DNA of 64,000 nt from Henricia sp. BOLD:AAB3569 (GCA_037783545.1 JBBELK010001514.1:1-64000), one strand, 5' to 3'. Shown: positions 48,641-62,660, numbered from the stretch's first letter. Numbers and translations: made by a program. Notes: generated from the letters alone by a model not told the origin.

Positions 48641-50440
48641 GTGGTTATTCCCCTAACCGTGGCTGTTGGGACACCCTGCGCCGCGCTGGTGTACATTTGT
48701 ACGGCCGTTGACTCACCCCAGATTGTGACGGGAATTAGGTCAAAGTGTGTCCCAAATGCCGGCAAATTTGGAAATCAAGAAATTTTCCAACCAACTTCAA
48801 ATTTTGCATGCTCCAAACTGTATATATCCCGCACTTGTCATGCAAAATTGACAGATTTGCGCTGGGAAATGACGGAGAAATTTCAGAGTTTAGGGAAAAC
48901 GGAGCTCGGCTACGTGGTTATTCCCCTAACCGTGGCTGTTTGGACACCCTGCGCCGCGCTGGTGTACATTTGTACGGCCGTTGACTCACCCCAGATTGTG
49001 ACGGGAATTAGGTCAAAGTGTGTCCCAAATGCCGGCAAATTTGGAAATCAAGGAATTTTCCAACCAACTTCAAATTTTGCATGCTCCAAACTGTATATAT
49101 TCCGCACTTGTCATGCAAAATTGACAGATTTTCGCTGGGAAATGACGGAGACATTTCAGAGTTTAGGGAAAACGGAGCTCGGCTGCGTGGTTATTCCCCT
49201 AACCGTGGCTGTTGGGACACCCTGCCCCGCGCTGGTGTACAATTGTACGGCCGTTGACTCACCCCAGATTGTGACGGGAATTAGGTCAAAGTGTGTCCCA
49301 AATGCCGGAAATTTGGAAATCAAGGAATTTTCCAACCAACTTCAAATTTTGCATGCTCCAAACTGTATATATTCCGCACTTGTCATGCAAAATTGACAGA
49401 TTTTCGCTGGGAAATGACGGAGAAATTTCAGAGTTTAGGGAAAACGGAGCTCGGCTGCGTGGTTATTCCCCTAACCGTGGCTGTTGGGACACCCTGCGCC
49501 GCGCTGGTGTACATTTGTACGGCCGTTGACTCACCCCAGATTGTGACGGGAATTAGGTCAAAGTGTGTCCCAAATGCCGGCAAATTTGGAAATCAAGGAA
49601 TTTTCCAACCAACTTCAAATTTTGCGTTCTCCAAACTGTATATATCCCGCACTTGTCATGCAAAATTGACAGATTTTCGCTGGGAAATGACGGAGAAATT
49701 TCAGAGTTTAGGGAAAACGGAGCTCGGCTACGTGGTTATTCCCCTAACCGTGGCTGTTGGGACACCCTGCGCCGCGCTGGTGTACATTTGTACGGCCGTT
49801 GACTCACCCCAGATTGTGACGGGAATTAGGTCAAAGTGTATCCCAAATCTTGGCAAATTTGGAAATCAAGGAATTTTCCAACCAACTTCAAATTTTGCAT
49901 GCTCCAAACTGTATATATTCCGCACTTGTCATGCAAAATTGACAGATTTTCGCTGGGAAATGACGGATAAATTTTAGAGTTTAGGGAAAACGGAGCTCGG
50001 CTACGTGGTTATTCCCCTAACCGTGGCTGTTGGGACACCCTGCGCCGCGCTGGTGTACATTTGTACGGCCGTTGACTCACCCCAGATTGTGACGGGAATT
50101 AGGTCAAAGTGTGTCCCAAATGCCGGCAAATTTGGAAATCAAGAAATTTTCCAACCAACTTCAAATTTTGCATGCTCCAAACTGTATATATCCCGCACTT
50201 GTCATGCAAAATTGACAGATTTGCGCTGGGAAATGACGGAGAAATTTCAGAGTTTAGGGAAAACGGAGCTCGGCTACGTGGTTATTCCCCTAACCGTGGC
50301 TGTTTGGACACCCTGCGCCGCGCTGGTGTACATTTGTACGGCCGTTGACTCACCCCAGATTGTGACGGGAATTAGGTCAAAGTGTGTCCCAAATGCCGGC
50401 AAATTTGGAAATCAAGGAATTTTCCAACCAACTTCAAATT
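48240..50440 (+). repeat. Satellite B pentamer higher-order repeat, ~1,364 bp
   Basis: A five-monomer block is repeated with a step of 1,364 bp, one base short of 5 x 273 because of a single-base deletion near 49310 (GCCGGAAATTTGG). Shared marks are ATCCCAAATCTTGG (48475, 49839), GATTTGCGCTGGG (48855, 50219) and GCTGTTTGGACAC (48936, 50300). Confidence 0.8.
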
Positions 50441-50757
50441 TTGCATGATCCAAACTGTATATATCCAGCACTTGTCATGCAAAATTGACAGACTTTCGCT
50501 GGGAAATGACGGAGAAATTTCAGAGTTTAGGGAAAACGGAGCTCGGCTACGTGGTTATTCCCCTAACCGTGGCTGTTGGGACACCCTGCGCCGCGCTGGT
50601 TTACATTTGTACGGCCGTTGACTCACCCCAGATTGTGACGGGAATTAGGTCAATGTGTGTCCCAAATGCCGGCAAATTTGGAAATCAAGGAATTTTCCAA
50701 CCAACTTCAAATTTTGCATGATCCAAACTGTATATATCCCGCACTTGTCATGCAAAA

Positions 50758-52941
50758 TTGACAGACTTTCGCTCTGAAATGACGGAGAAATTTCAGAGTT
50801 TAGGGAAAACGGAGCTCGGCTGCGTGGTTATTCCCCTAACCGTGGCTGTTGGGACACCCTGCGCCGCGCTGGTGTACATTTGTACGGCCGTTGACTCACC
50901 CCAGATTGTGACGGAAATTAGGTCAAAGTGTGTCCCAAATGCCGGCAAATTTGGAAATCATGGAATTTTGCAACCAACTTCAAATTTTGCATGCTCCAAA
51001 CTGTATATATTCCGCACTTGTCATGCAAAATTGACAGATTTTCGCTGGGAAATGACGGAGAAATTTCAGAGTTTAGGGAAAACGGAGCTCGGCTACGTGG
51101 TTATTCCCCTAACCGTGGCTGTTGGGACACCCTGCGCCGCGCTGGTGTACATTTGTACGGCCGTTGACTCACCCCAGATTGTGACGGGAATTAGGTCAAA
51201 GTGTGTCCCAAATGCCGGCAAATTTGGAAATCAAGGAATTTTCCAACCAACTTCAAATTTTGCATGCTCCAAACTGTATATATCCCGCACTTGTCATGCA
51301 AAATTGACAGATTTTCGCTGGGAAATGACGGAGAAATTTCAGAGTTTAGGGAAAACGGAGCTCGGCTACGTGGTTATTTCCCTAACCGTGGCTGTTGGGA
51401 CACCCTGCGCCGCGCTGGTGTACATTTGTACGGCCGTTGACTCACCCCAGATTGTGACGGGAATTAGGTCAAAGTGTGTCCCAAATGCCGGCAAATTTGG
51501 AAATCAAGGAATTTTCCAACCAACTTCAAATTTTGCATGCTCCAAACTGTATATATCCCGCACTTGTCATGCAAAATTGACAGATTTTCGCTGGGAAATG
51601 ACGGAGAAATTTCAGAGTTTAGGGAAAACGGAGCTCGGCTACGTGGTTATTTCCCTAACCGTGGCTGTTGGGACACCCTGCGCCGCGCTGGTGTACATTT
51701 GTACGGCCGTTGACTCACCCCAGATTGTGACGGGAATTAGGTCAAAGTGTGTCCCAAATGCCGGCAAATTTGGAAATCAAGGAATTTTCCAACCAACTTC
51801 AAATTTTGCATGATCCAAACTGTATATATCCCGCACTTGTCATGCAAAATTGACAGACTTTCGCTCTGAAATGACGGAGAAATTTCAGAGTTTAGGGAAA
51901 ACGGAGCACGGCTGCGTGGTTATTCCCCTAACCGTGGCTGTTGGGACACCCTGCGCCGCGCTGGTGTACATTTGTACGGCCGTTGACTCACCCCAGATTG
52001 TGACGGAAATTAGGTCAAAGTGTGTCCCAAATGCCGGCAAATTTGGAAATCATGGAATTTTCCAACCAACTTCAAATTTTGCATGCTCCAAACTGTATAT
52101 ATTCCGCACTTGTCATGCAAAATTGACAGATTTTCGCTGGGAAATGACGGAGAAATTTCAGAGTTTAGGGAAAACGGAGCTCGGCTACGTGGTTATTCCC
52201 CTAACCGTGGCTGTTGGGACACCCTGCGCCGCGCTGGTGTACATTTGTACGGCCGTTGACTCACCCCAGATTGTGACGGGAATTAGGTCAAAGTGTGTCC
52301 CAAATGCCGGCAAATTTGGAAATCAAGGAATTTTCCAACCAACTTCAAATTTTGCATGCTCCAAACTGTATATATCCCGCACTTGTCATGCAAAATTGAC
52401 AGATTTTCGCTGGGAAATGACGGAGAAATTTCAGAGTTTAGGGAAAACGGAGCTCGGCTACGTGGTTATTTCCCTAACCGTGGCTGTTGGGACACCCTGC
52501 GCCGCGCTGGTGTACATTTGTACGGCCGTTGACTCACCCCAGATTGTGACGGGAATTAGGTCAAAGTGTGTCCCAAATGCCGGCAAATTTGGAAATCAAG
52601 GAATTTTCCAACCAACTTCAAATTTTGCATGATCCAAACTGTATATATCCAGCACTTGTCATGCAAAATTGACAGACTTTCGCTGGGAAATGACGGAGAA
52701 ATTTCAGAGTTTAGGGAAAACGGAGCTCGGCTACGTGGTTATTCCCCTAACCGTGGCTGTTGGGACACCCTGCGCCGCGCTGGTTTACATTTGTACGGCC
52801 GTTGACTCACCCCAGATTGTGACGGGAATTAGGTCAAAGTGTGTCCCAAATGCCGGCAAATTTGGAAATCAAGGAATTTTCCAACCAACTTCAAATTTTG
52901 CATGATCCAAACTGTATATATCCCGCACTTGTCATGCAAAA
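50758..52941 (+). repeat. Satellite B tetramer higher-order repeat, 1,092 bp (first block)
   Basis: The block beginning with the GACTTTCGCTCTG monomer at 50758 is repeated at 51850, 1,092 bp later (4 x 273). Both copies carry AATCATGGAATTTT in their first unit (near 50956 and 52049), and each ends with a GCATGATCC monomer. In the second copy GAGCTCGG is changed to GAGCACGG (near 51905). Confidence 0.78.
51346..51385. repeat. Inverted telomere-like hexamers in satellite B
   Basis: TTAGGGAAA (51346-51354) and TTTCCCTAA (51377-51385) form a perfect 9-bp inverted repeat with a 22-nt loop in monomers of the ATTTCCC subtype. In the ATTCCCC subtype only the TTAGGG/CCCTAA core pairs. Almost every B monomer therefore has one TTAGGG and one CCCTAA in inverted orientation. 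These are single hexamers, not telomere arrays. Confidence 0.6.
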
Positions 52942-53487
52942 TTGACAGATTTTCGTTCTGAAATGACGGAGAAATTTCAGAGTTTAGGGAAAACGGAGCT
53001 CGGCTACGTGGTTATTCCCCTAACCGTGGCTGTTGGGACACCCTGCGCCGCGCTGGTGTACATTTGTACGGCCGTTGACTCACCCCAGATTGTGACGGAA
53101 ATTAGGTCAAAGTGTGTCCCAAATGCCGCCAAATTTGGAAATCAAGGAATTTTCCAACCAACTTCTAATTTTGCATGCTCCAAACTGTATATATTCCGCA
53201 CTTGTCATGCAAAATTGACAGATTTTCGCTGGGAAATGACGGATAAATTTCAGAGTTTAGGGAAAACGGAGCTCGGCTACGTGGTTATTCCCCTAACCGT
53301 GGCTGTTGGGACACCCTGCGCCGCGCTGTTGTACATTTGTACGGCCGTTGACTCACCCCAGATTGTGACGGGAATTAGGTCAAAGTGTGTCCCAAATGCC
53401 GGCAAATTTGGAAATCAAGAAATTTTCCAACCAACTTCAAATTTTGCATGATCCAAACTGTATATATCCCGCACTTGTCATGCAAAA

Positions 53488-55670
53488 TTGACAGACTTTC
53501 GCTCTGAAATGACGGAGAAATTTCAGAGTTTAGGGAAAACGGAGCTCGGCTGCGTGGTTATTCCCCTAACCGTGGCTGTTGGGACACCCTGCGCCGCGCT
53601 GGTGTACATTTGTACGGCCGTTGACTCACCCCAGATTGTGACGGGAATTAGGTCAAAGTGTGTCCCAAATGCCGGGAAATTTGGAAATCAAGGAATTTTC
53701 CAACCAACTTCAAATTTTGCATGCTCCAAACTGTATATATTCCGCACTTGTCATGCAAAATTGACAGATTTTCGCTGGGAAATGACGGAGAAATTTCAGA
53801 GTTTAGGGAAAACGGGGCTCGGCTACGTGGTTATTCTCCTAACCGTGGCTGTTGGGACACCCTGCGCCGCGCTGGTGTACATTTGTACGGCCGTTGACTC
53901 ACCCCAGATTGTGACGGGAATTAGGTCAAAGTGTGTCCCAAATGCCGGCAAATTTGGAAATCAAGGAATTTTCCAACCAACTTCAAATTTTGCATGCTCC
54001 AAACTGTATATATTCCGCACTTGTCATGCCAAATTGACAGATTTTCGCTCGGAAATGACGGAGAAATTTCAGAGTTTAGGGAAAACGGAGCTCGGCTACG
54101 TGGTTATTTCCCTAACCGTGGCTGTTGGGACACCCTGCGCCGCGCTGGTGTACATTTGTACGGACGTTGACTCACCCCAGATTGTGACGGGAATTAGGTC
54201 AAAGTGTGTCCCAAATGCCGGGAAATTTGGAAATCAAGGAATTTTCCAACCAACTTCAAATTTTGCATGCTCCAAACTGTATATATTCCGCACTTGTCAT
54301 ACAAAATTGACAGATTTTCGCTGGGAAATGACGGAGAAATTTCAGAGTTTAGGGAAAACGGGGCTCGGCTACGTGGTTATTCCCCTAACCGTGGCTGTTG
54401 GGACACCCTGCGCCGCGCTGGTGTACATTTGTACGGCCGTTGACTCACCCCAGATTGTGACGGGAATTAGGTCAAAGTGTGTCCCAAATGCCGGCAAATT
54501 TGGAAATCAAGGAATTTTCCAACCAACTTCAAATTTTGCATGATCCAAACTGTATATATCCCGCACTTGTCATGCAAAATTTACAGACTTTCGCTCTGAA
54601 ATGACGGAGAAATTTCAGAGTTTAGGGAAAACGGAGCTCGGCTGCGTGGTTATTCCCCTAACCGTGGCTGTTGGGACACCCTGCGCCGCGCTGGTGTACA
54701 TTTGTACGGCCGTTGACTCACCCCAGATTGTGACGGGAATTAGGTCAAAGTGTGTCCCAAATGCCGGGAAATTTGGAAATCAAGGAATTTTCCAACCAAC
54801 TTCAAATTTTGCATGCTCCAAACTGTATATATTCCGCACTTGTCATGCAAAATTGACAGATTTTCGCTGGGAAATGACGGAGAAATTTCAGAGTTTAGGG
54901 AAAACGGGGCTCGGCTACGTGGTTATTCCCCTAACCGTGGCTGTTGGGACACCCTGCGCCGCGCTGGTGTACATTTGTACGGCCGTTGACTCACCCCAGA
55001 TTGTGACGGGAATTAGGTCAAAGTGTGTCCCAAATGCCGGCAAATTTGGAAATCAAGGAATTTTCCAACCAACTTCAAATTTTGCATGCTCCAAACTGTA
55101 TATATTCCGCACTTGTCATGCCAAATTGACAGATTTTCGCTCGGAAATGACGGAGAAATTTCAGAGTTTAGGGAAAACGGAGCTCGGCTACGTGGTTATT
55201 TCCCTAACCGTGGCTGTTGGGACACCCTGCGCCGCGCTGGTGTACATTTGTACGGACGTTGACTCACCCCAGATTGTGACGGGAATTAGGTCAAAGTGTG
55301 TCCCAAATGCCGGGAATTTGGAAATCAAGGAATTTTCCAACCAACTTCAAATTTTGCATGCTCCAAACTGTATATATTCCGCACTTGTCATGCAAAATTG
55401 ACAGATTTTCGCTGGGAAATGACGCAGAAATTTCAGAGTTTAGGGAAAACGGGGCTCGGCTACGTGGTTATTCCCCTAACCGTGGCTGTTGGGACACCCT
55501 GCGCCGCGCTGGTGTACATTTGTACGGCCGTTGACTCACCCCAGATTGTGACGGGAATTAGGTCAAAGTGTGTCCCAAATGCCGGCAAATTTGGAAATCA
55601 AGGAATTTTCCAACCAACTTCAAATTTTGCATGATCCAAACTGTATATATCCCGCACTTGTCATGCAAAA
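53488..55670 (+). repeat. Satellite B tetramer higher-order repeat, 1,092 bp (second block)
   Basis: A second, different four-monomer block is repeated with a 1,092-bp step. The GACTTTCGCTCTG monomers start near 53488 and 54580, and a third begins near 55671. Shared marks are ACGGGGCTCGG (53813, 54905), CATGCCAAATTGAC (54025, 55117) and GTACGGACGTTGAC (54158, 55250). The second copy has lost one base near 55313. Confidence 0.8.
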
Positions 55671-58600
55671 TTGACAGACTTTCGCTCTGAAATGACGGAG
55701 AAATTTCAGAGTTTAGGGAAAACGGAGCTCGGCTGCGTGGTTATTCCCCTAACCGTGGCTGTTGGGACACTCTGCGCCGCGCTGGTGTACATTTGTACGG
55801 CCGTTGACTCACCCCAGATTGTGACGGAAATTAGGTCAAAGTGTGTCCCAAATGCCGGCAAATTTGGAAATCAAGGAATTTTCCAACCAACTTCAAATTT
55901 TGCATGATCCAAACTGTATATATCCCGCACTTGTCATGCAAAATTGACAGACTTTCGCTCTGAAATGACGGAGAAATTTCAGAGTTTAGGGAAAACGGAG
56001 CTCGGCTGCGTGGTTATTCCCCTAACCGTGGCTGTTGGGACACTCTGCGCCGCGCTGGTGTACATTTGTACGGCCGTTGACTCACCCCAGATTGTGACGG
56101 AAATTAGGTCAAAGTGTGTCCCAAATGCCGGCAAATTTGGAAATCAAGGAATTTTCCAACCAACTTCAAATTTTGCATGCTCCAAACTGTATATATTCCG
56201 CACTTGTCATGCCAAATTGACAGATTTTCGCTCGGAAATGACGGAGAAATTTCAGAGTTTAGGGAAAACGGAGCTCGGCTACGTGGTTATTTCCCTAACC
56301 GTGGCTGTTGGGACACCCTGCGCCGCGCTGGTGTACATTTGTACGGCCGTTGACTCACCCCAGATTGTGACGGGAATTAGGTCAAAGTGTGTCCCAAATG
56401 CCGGCAAATTTGGAAATCAAGGAATTTTCCAACCAACTTCAAATTTTGCATGCTCCAAACTGTATATATCCCGCACTTGTCATGCAAAATTGACAGATTT
56501 TCGCTGGGAAATGACGGAGAAATTTCAGAGTTTAGGGAAAACGGAGCTCGGCTACGTGGTTATTTCCCTAACCGTGGCTGTTGGGACACCCTGCGCCGCG
56601 CTGGTGTACATTTGTACGGCCGTTGACTCACCCCAGATTGTGACGGGTATTAGGTCAAAGTGTGTCCCAAATGCCGGCAAATTTGGAAATCAAGGAATTT
56701 TCCAACCAACTTCAAATTTTGCATGATCCAAACTGTATATATCCCGCACTTGTCATGCAAAATTTACAGATTTTCGTTCTGAAATGACGGAGAAATTTCA
56801 GAGTTTAGGGAAAACGGAGCTCGGCTGCGTGGTTATTCCCCTAACCGTGGCTGTTGGGACACCCTGCGCCGCGCTGGTGTACATTTGTACGGCCGTTGAC
56901 TCACCCCAGATTGTGACGGAAATTAGGTCAAAGTGTGTCCCAAATGCCGCCAAATTTGGAAATCAAGGAATTTTCCAACCAACTTCTAATTTTGCATGCT
57001 CCAAACTGTATATATCCTGCACTTGTCATGCAAAATTGACAGATTTTCGCTGGGAAATGACGGAGAAATGTCAGAGTTTAGGGAAAACGGAGCTCGGCTA
57101 CGTGGTTATTCCCCTAACCGTGGCTGTTGTGACACCCTGCGCCGCGCTGGTGTACATTTGTACGGCCGTTGACTCACCCCAGATTGTGACGGGAATTAGG
57201 TCAAAGTGTGTCCCAAATGCCGGCAAATTTGGAAATCAAGGAATTTTCCAACCAACTTCAAATTTTGCGTTCTCCAAACTGTATATATCCCGCACTTGTC
57301 ATGCAAAATTGACAGATTTTCGCTGGGAAATGACGGAGAAATTTCAGAGTTTAGGGAAAACGGAGCTCGGCTACGTGGTTATTCCCCTAACCGTGGCTGT
57401 TGGGACACCCTGCGCCGCGCTGGTGTACATTTGTACGGCCGTTGACTCACCCCAGATTGTGACGGGAATTAGGTCAAAGTGTATCCCAAATCTTGGCAAA
57501 TTTGGAAATCAAGGAATTTTCCAACCAACTTCAAATTTTGCATGCTCCAAACTGTATATATTCCGCACTTGTCATGCAAAATTGACAGATTTGCGCTGGG
57601 AAATGACGGAGAAATTTCAGAGTTTAGGAAAAACGGAGCTCGGCTGCGTGGTTATTCCCCTAACCGTGGCTGTTGGGACACCCTGCGCCGCGCTGGTGTA
57701 CATTTGTACGGCCGTTGACTCACCCCAGATTGTGACGGGAATTAGGTCAAAGTGTGTCCCAAATGCCGGCAAATTTGGAAATCAAGGAATTTTTCCAACC
57801 AACTTCAAATTTTGCATGATCCAAACTGTATATATCCCGCACTTGTCTTGCAAAATTGACAGACTTTCGCTCTGAAATGACGGAGAAATTTCAGAGTTTA
57901 GGGAAAACGGAGCTCGGCTGCGTGGTTATTCCCCTAACCGTGGCTGTTGGGACACCCTGCGCCGCGCTGGTGTACATTTGTACGGCCGTTGACTCACCCC
58001 AGATTGTGACGGGAATTAGGTCAAAGTGTGTCCCAAATGCCGGCAAATTTGGAAATCAAGGAATTTTCCAACCAACTTCAAATTTTGCATGATCCAAACT
58101 GTATATATCCCGCACTTGTCATGCAAAATTGACAGATTTTCGTTCTGAAATGACGGAGAAATTTCAGAGTTTAGGGAAAACGGAGCTCGGCTGCGTGGTT
58201 ATTCCCCTAACCGTGGCTGTTGGGACACCCTGCGCCGCGCTGGTGTACATTTGTACGGCCGTTGACTCACCCCAGATTGTGACGGAAATTAGGTCAAAGT
58301 GTGTCCCAAATGCCGCCAAATTTGGAAATCAAGGAATTTTCCAACCAACTTCTAATTTTGCATGCTCCAAACTGTATATATCCTGCACTTGTCATGCAAA
58401 ATTGACAGATTTTCGCTGGGAAATGACGGAGAAATGTCAGAGTTTAGGGAAAACGGAGCTCGGCTACGTGGTTATTCCCCTAACCGTGGCTGTTGTGACA
58501 CCCTGCGCCGCGCTGGTGTACATTTGTACGGCCGTTGACTCACCCCAGATTGTGACGGGAATTAGGTCAAAGTGTGTCCCAAATGCCGGCAAATTTGGAA

Positions 58601-59117
58601 ATCAAGGAATTTTCCAACCAACTTCAAATTTTGCGTTCTCCAAACTGTATATATCCCGCACTTGTCATGCAAAATTGACAGATTTTCGCTGGGAAATGAC
58701 GGAGAAATTTCAGAGTTTAGGGAAAACGGAGCTCGGCTACGTGGTTATTCCCCTAACCGTGGCTGTTGGGACACCCTGCGCCGCGCTGGTGTACATTTGT
58801 ACGGCCGTTGACTCACCCCAGATTGTGACGGGAATTAGGTCAAAGTGTATCCCAAATCTTGGCAAATTTGGAAATCAAGGAATTTTCCAACCAACTTCAA
58901 ATTTTGCATGCTCCAAACTGTATATATTCCGCACTTGTCATGCAAAATTGACAGATTTTCGCTGGGAAATGACGGATAAATGTCAGAGTTTAGGGAAAAC
59001 GGAGCTCGGCTACGTGGTTATTCCCCTAACCGTGGCTGTTGGGACACCCTGCGCCGCGCTGGTGTACATTTGTACGGCCGTTGACTCACCCCAGATTGTG
59101 ACGGGAATTAGGTCAAA

Positions 59118-62100
59118 GTGTGTCCCAAATGCCGGCAAATTTGGAAATCAAGAAATTTTCCAACCAACTTCAAATTTTGCATGCTCCAAACTGTATATAT
59201 CCCGCACTTGTCATGCAAAATTGACAGATTTGCGCTGGGAAATGACGGAGAAATTTCAGAGTTTAGGGAAAACGGAGCTCGGCTACGTGGTTATTCCCCT
59301 AACCGTGGCTGTTTGGACACCCTGCGCCGCGCTGGTGTACATTTGTACGGCCGTTGACTCACCCCAGATTGTGACGGGAATTAGGTCAAAGTGTGTCCCA
59401 AATGCCGGCAAATTTGGAAATCAAGGAATTTTCCAACCAACTTCAAATTTTGCATGCTCCAAACTGTATATATTCCGCACTTGTCATGCAAAATTGACAG
59501 ATTTTCGCTGGGAAATGACGGAGAAATTTCAGAGTTTAGGGAAAACGGAGCTCGGCTGCGTGGTTATTCCCCTAACCGTGGCTGTTGGGACACCCTGCGC
59601 CGCGCTGGTGTACATTTGTACGGCCGTTGACTCACCCCAGATTGTGACGGGAATTAGGTCAAAGTGTGTCCCAAATGCCGGCAAATTTGGAAATCAAGGA
59701 ATTTTCCAACCAACTTCAAATTTTGCATGCTCCAAACTGTATATATCCCGCACTTGTCATGCAAAATTGACAGATTTTCGCTGGGAAATGACGGAGAAAT
59801 TTCAGAGTTTAGGGAAAACGGAGCTCGGCTACGTGGTTATTTCCCTAACCGTGGCTGTTGGGACACCCTGCGCCGCGCTGGTGTACATTTGTACGGCCGT
59901 TGACTCACCCCAGATTGTGACGGGAATTAGGTCAAAGTGTGTCCCAAATGCCGGCAAATTTGGAAATCAAGGAATTTTCCAACCAACTTCAAATTTTGCA
60001 TGCTCCAAACTGTATATATTCCGCACTTGTCATGCAAAATTGACAGATTTTCGCTGGGAAATGACGGAGAAATTTCAGAGTTTAGGGAAAACGGAGCTCG
60101 GCTACGTGGTTATTCCCCTAACCGTGGCTGTTGGGACACCCTGCGCCGCGCTGGTGTACATTTGTACGGCCGTTGACTCACCCCAGATTGTGACGGGAAT
60201 TAGGTCAAAGTGTGTCCCAAATGCCGGCAAATTTGGAAATCAAGGAATTTTCCAACCAACTTCAAATTTTGCATGCTCCAAACTGTATATATCCCGCACT
60301 TGTCATGCAAAATTGACAGATTTTCGCTGGGAAATGACGGAGAAATTTCAGAGTTTAGGGAAAACGGAGCTCGGCTACGTGGTTATTCCCCTAACCGTGG
60401 CTGTTGGGACACCCTGCGCCGCGCTGGTGTACATTTGTACGGCCGTTGACTCACCCCAGATTGTGACGGGAATTAGGTCAAAGTGTGTCCCAAATGCCGG
60501 CAAATTTGGAAATCAAGAAATTTTCCAACCAACTTCAAATTTTGCATGCTCCAAACTGTATATATCCCGCACTTGTCATGCAAAATTGACAGATTTGCGC
60601 TGGGAAATGACGGAGAAATTTCAGAGTTTAGGGAAAACGGAGCTCGGCTACGTGGTTATTCCCCTAACCGTGGCTGTTTGGACACCCTGCGCCGCGCTGG
60701 TGTACATTTGTACGGCCGTTGACTCACCCCAGATTGTGACGGGAATTAGGTCAAAGTGTGTCCCAAATGCCGGCAAATTTGGAAATCAAGGAATTTTCCA
60801 ACCAACTTCAAATTTTGCATGCTCCAAACTGTATATATTCCGCACTTGTCATGCAAAATTGACAGATTTTCGCTGGGAAATGACGGAGAAATTTCAGAGT
60901 TTAGGGAAAACGGAGCTCGGCTGCGTGGTTATTCCCCTAACCGTGGCTGTTGGGACACCCTGCGCCGCGCTGGTGTACATTTGTACGGCCGTTGACTCAC
61001 CCCAGATTGTGACGGGAATTAGGTCAAAGTGTGTCCCAAATGCCGGCAAATTTGGAAATCAAGGAATTTTCCAACCAACTTCAAATTTTGCATGCTCCAA
61101 ACTGTATATATCCCGCACTTGTCATGCAAAATTGACAGATTTGCGCTGGGAAATGACGGAGAAATTTCAGAGTTTAGGGAAAACGGAGCTCGGCTACGTG
61201 GTTATTCCCCTAACCGTGGCTGTTTGGACACCCTGCGCCGCGCTGGTGTACATTTGTACGGCCGTTGACTCACCCCAGATTGTGACGGGAATTAGGTCAA
61301 AGTGTGTCCCAAATGCCGGCAAATTTGGAAATCAAGGAATTTTCCAACCAACTTCAAATTTTGCATGCTCCAAACTGTATATATTCCGCACTTGTCATGC
61401 AAAATTGACAGATTTTCGCTGGGAAATGACGGAGAAATTTCAGAGTTTAGGGAAAACGGAGCTCGGCTGCGTGGTTATTCCCCTAACCGTGGCTGTTGGG
61501 ACACCCTGCGCCGCGCTGGTGTACATTTGTACGGCCGTTGACTCACCCCAGATTGTGACGGGAATTAGGTCAAAGTGTGTCCCAAATGCCGGCAAATTTG
61601 GAAATCAAGGAATTTTCCAACCAACTTCAAATTTTGCATGCTCCAAACTGTATATATCCCGCACTTGTCATGCAAAATTGACAGATTTTCGCTGGGAAAT
61701 GACGGAGAAATTTCAGAGTTTAGGGAAAACGGAGCTCGGCTACGTGGTTATTCCCCTAACCGTGGCTGTTGGGACACCCTGCGCCGCGCTGGTGTACATT
61801 TGTACGGCCGTTGACTCACCCCAGATTGTGACGGGAATTAGGTCAAAGTGTGTCCCAAATGCCGGCAAATTTGGAAATCAAGAAATTTTCCAACCAACTT
61901 CAAATTTTGCATGCTCCAAACTGTATATATCCCGCACTTGTCATGCAAAATTGACAGATTTGCGCTGGGAAATGACGGAGAAATTTCAGAGTTTAGGGAA
62001 AACGGAGCTCGGCTACGTGGTTATTCCCCTAACCGTGGCTGTTTGGACACCCTGCGCCGCGCTGGTGTACATTTGTACGGCCGTTGACTCACCCCAGATT

Positions 62101-62660
62101 GTGACGGGAATTAGGTCAAAGTGTGTCCCAAATGCCGGCAAATTTGGAAATCAAGGAATTTTCCAACCAACTTCAAATTTTGCATGCTCCAAACTGTATA
62201 TATTCCGCACTTGTCATGCAAAATTGACAGATTTTCGCTGGGAAATGACGGAGAAATTTCAGAGTTTAGGGAAAACGGAGCTCGGCTGCGTGGTTATTCC
62301 CCTAACCGTGGCTGTTGGGACACCCTGCGCCGCGCTGGTGTACATTTGTACGGCCGTTGACTCACCCCAGATTGTGACGGGAATTAGGTCAAAGTGTGTC
62401 CCAAATGCCGGCAAATTTGGAAATCAAGGAATTTTCCAACCAACTTCAAATTTTGCATGCTCCAAACTGTATATATCCCGCACTTGTCATGCAAAATTGA
62501 CAGATTTTCGCTGGGAAATGACGGAGAAATTTCAGAGTTTAGGGAAAACGGAGCTCGGCTACGTGGTTATTTCCCTAACCGTGGCTGTTGGGACACCCTG
62601 CGCCGCGCTGGTGTACATTTGTACGGCCGTTGACTCACCCCAGATTGTGACGGGAATTAG
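59118..62660 (+). repeat. Satellite B pentamer higher-order repeat, 1,365 bp
   Basis: Monomers with GATTTGCGCTGGG followed by GCTGTTTGGACAC occur near 59229, 60594, 61140 and 61959. The steps 59229 to 60594 and 60594 to 61959 are both exactly 1,365 bp (5 x 273); the copy at 61140 shows an additional two-monomer insertion. This is the most homogeneous part of the array and contains the longest stop-free frame. Confidence 0.78.
60061..60333 (+). repeat. Satellite B monomer, 273 bp (reference copy)
   Basis: This is a representative unit counted from ATGACGGAG. Landmarks in order are AGAAATTTCAGAG, TTTAGGG, GAGCTC, CCCCTAACC, TGCGCCGCGCTGG, the small dyad GTACATTTGTAC (60156-60167), TGACTCA (60174-60180), AGGTCA (60202-60207), the palindrome TGCCGGCA (60222-60229), AATTTGGAAATC, AACTTCAAATTTTGC, TATATCCC and GATTTTCGCTGGG. 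The part from about GTCCCAAATG to GACAGATTT is the satellite A-related core. The part carrying GAGCTC, CCCCTAACC and TGACTCA is largely B-specific. Confidence 0.94.
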
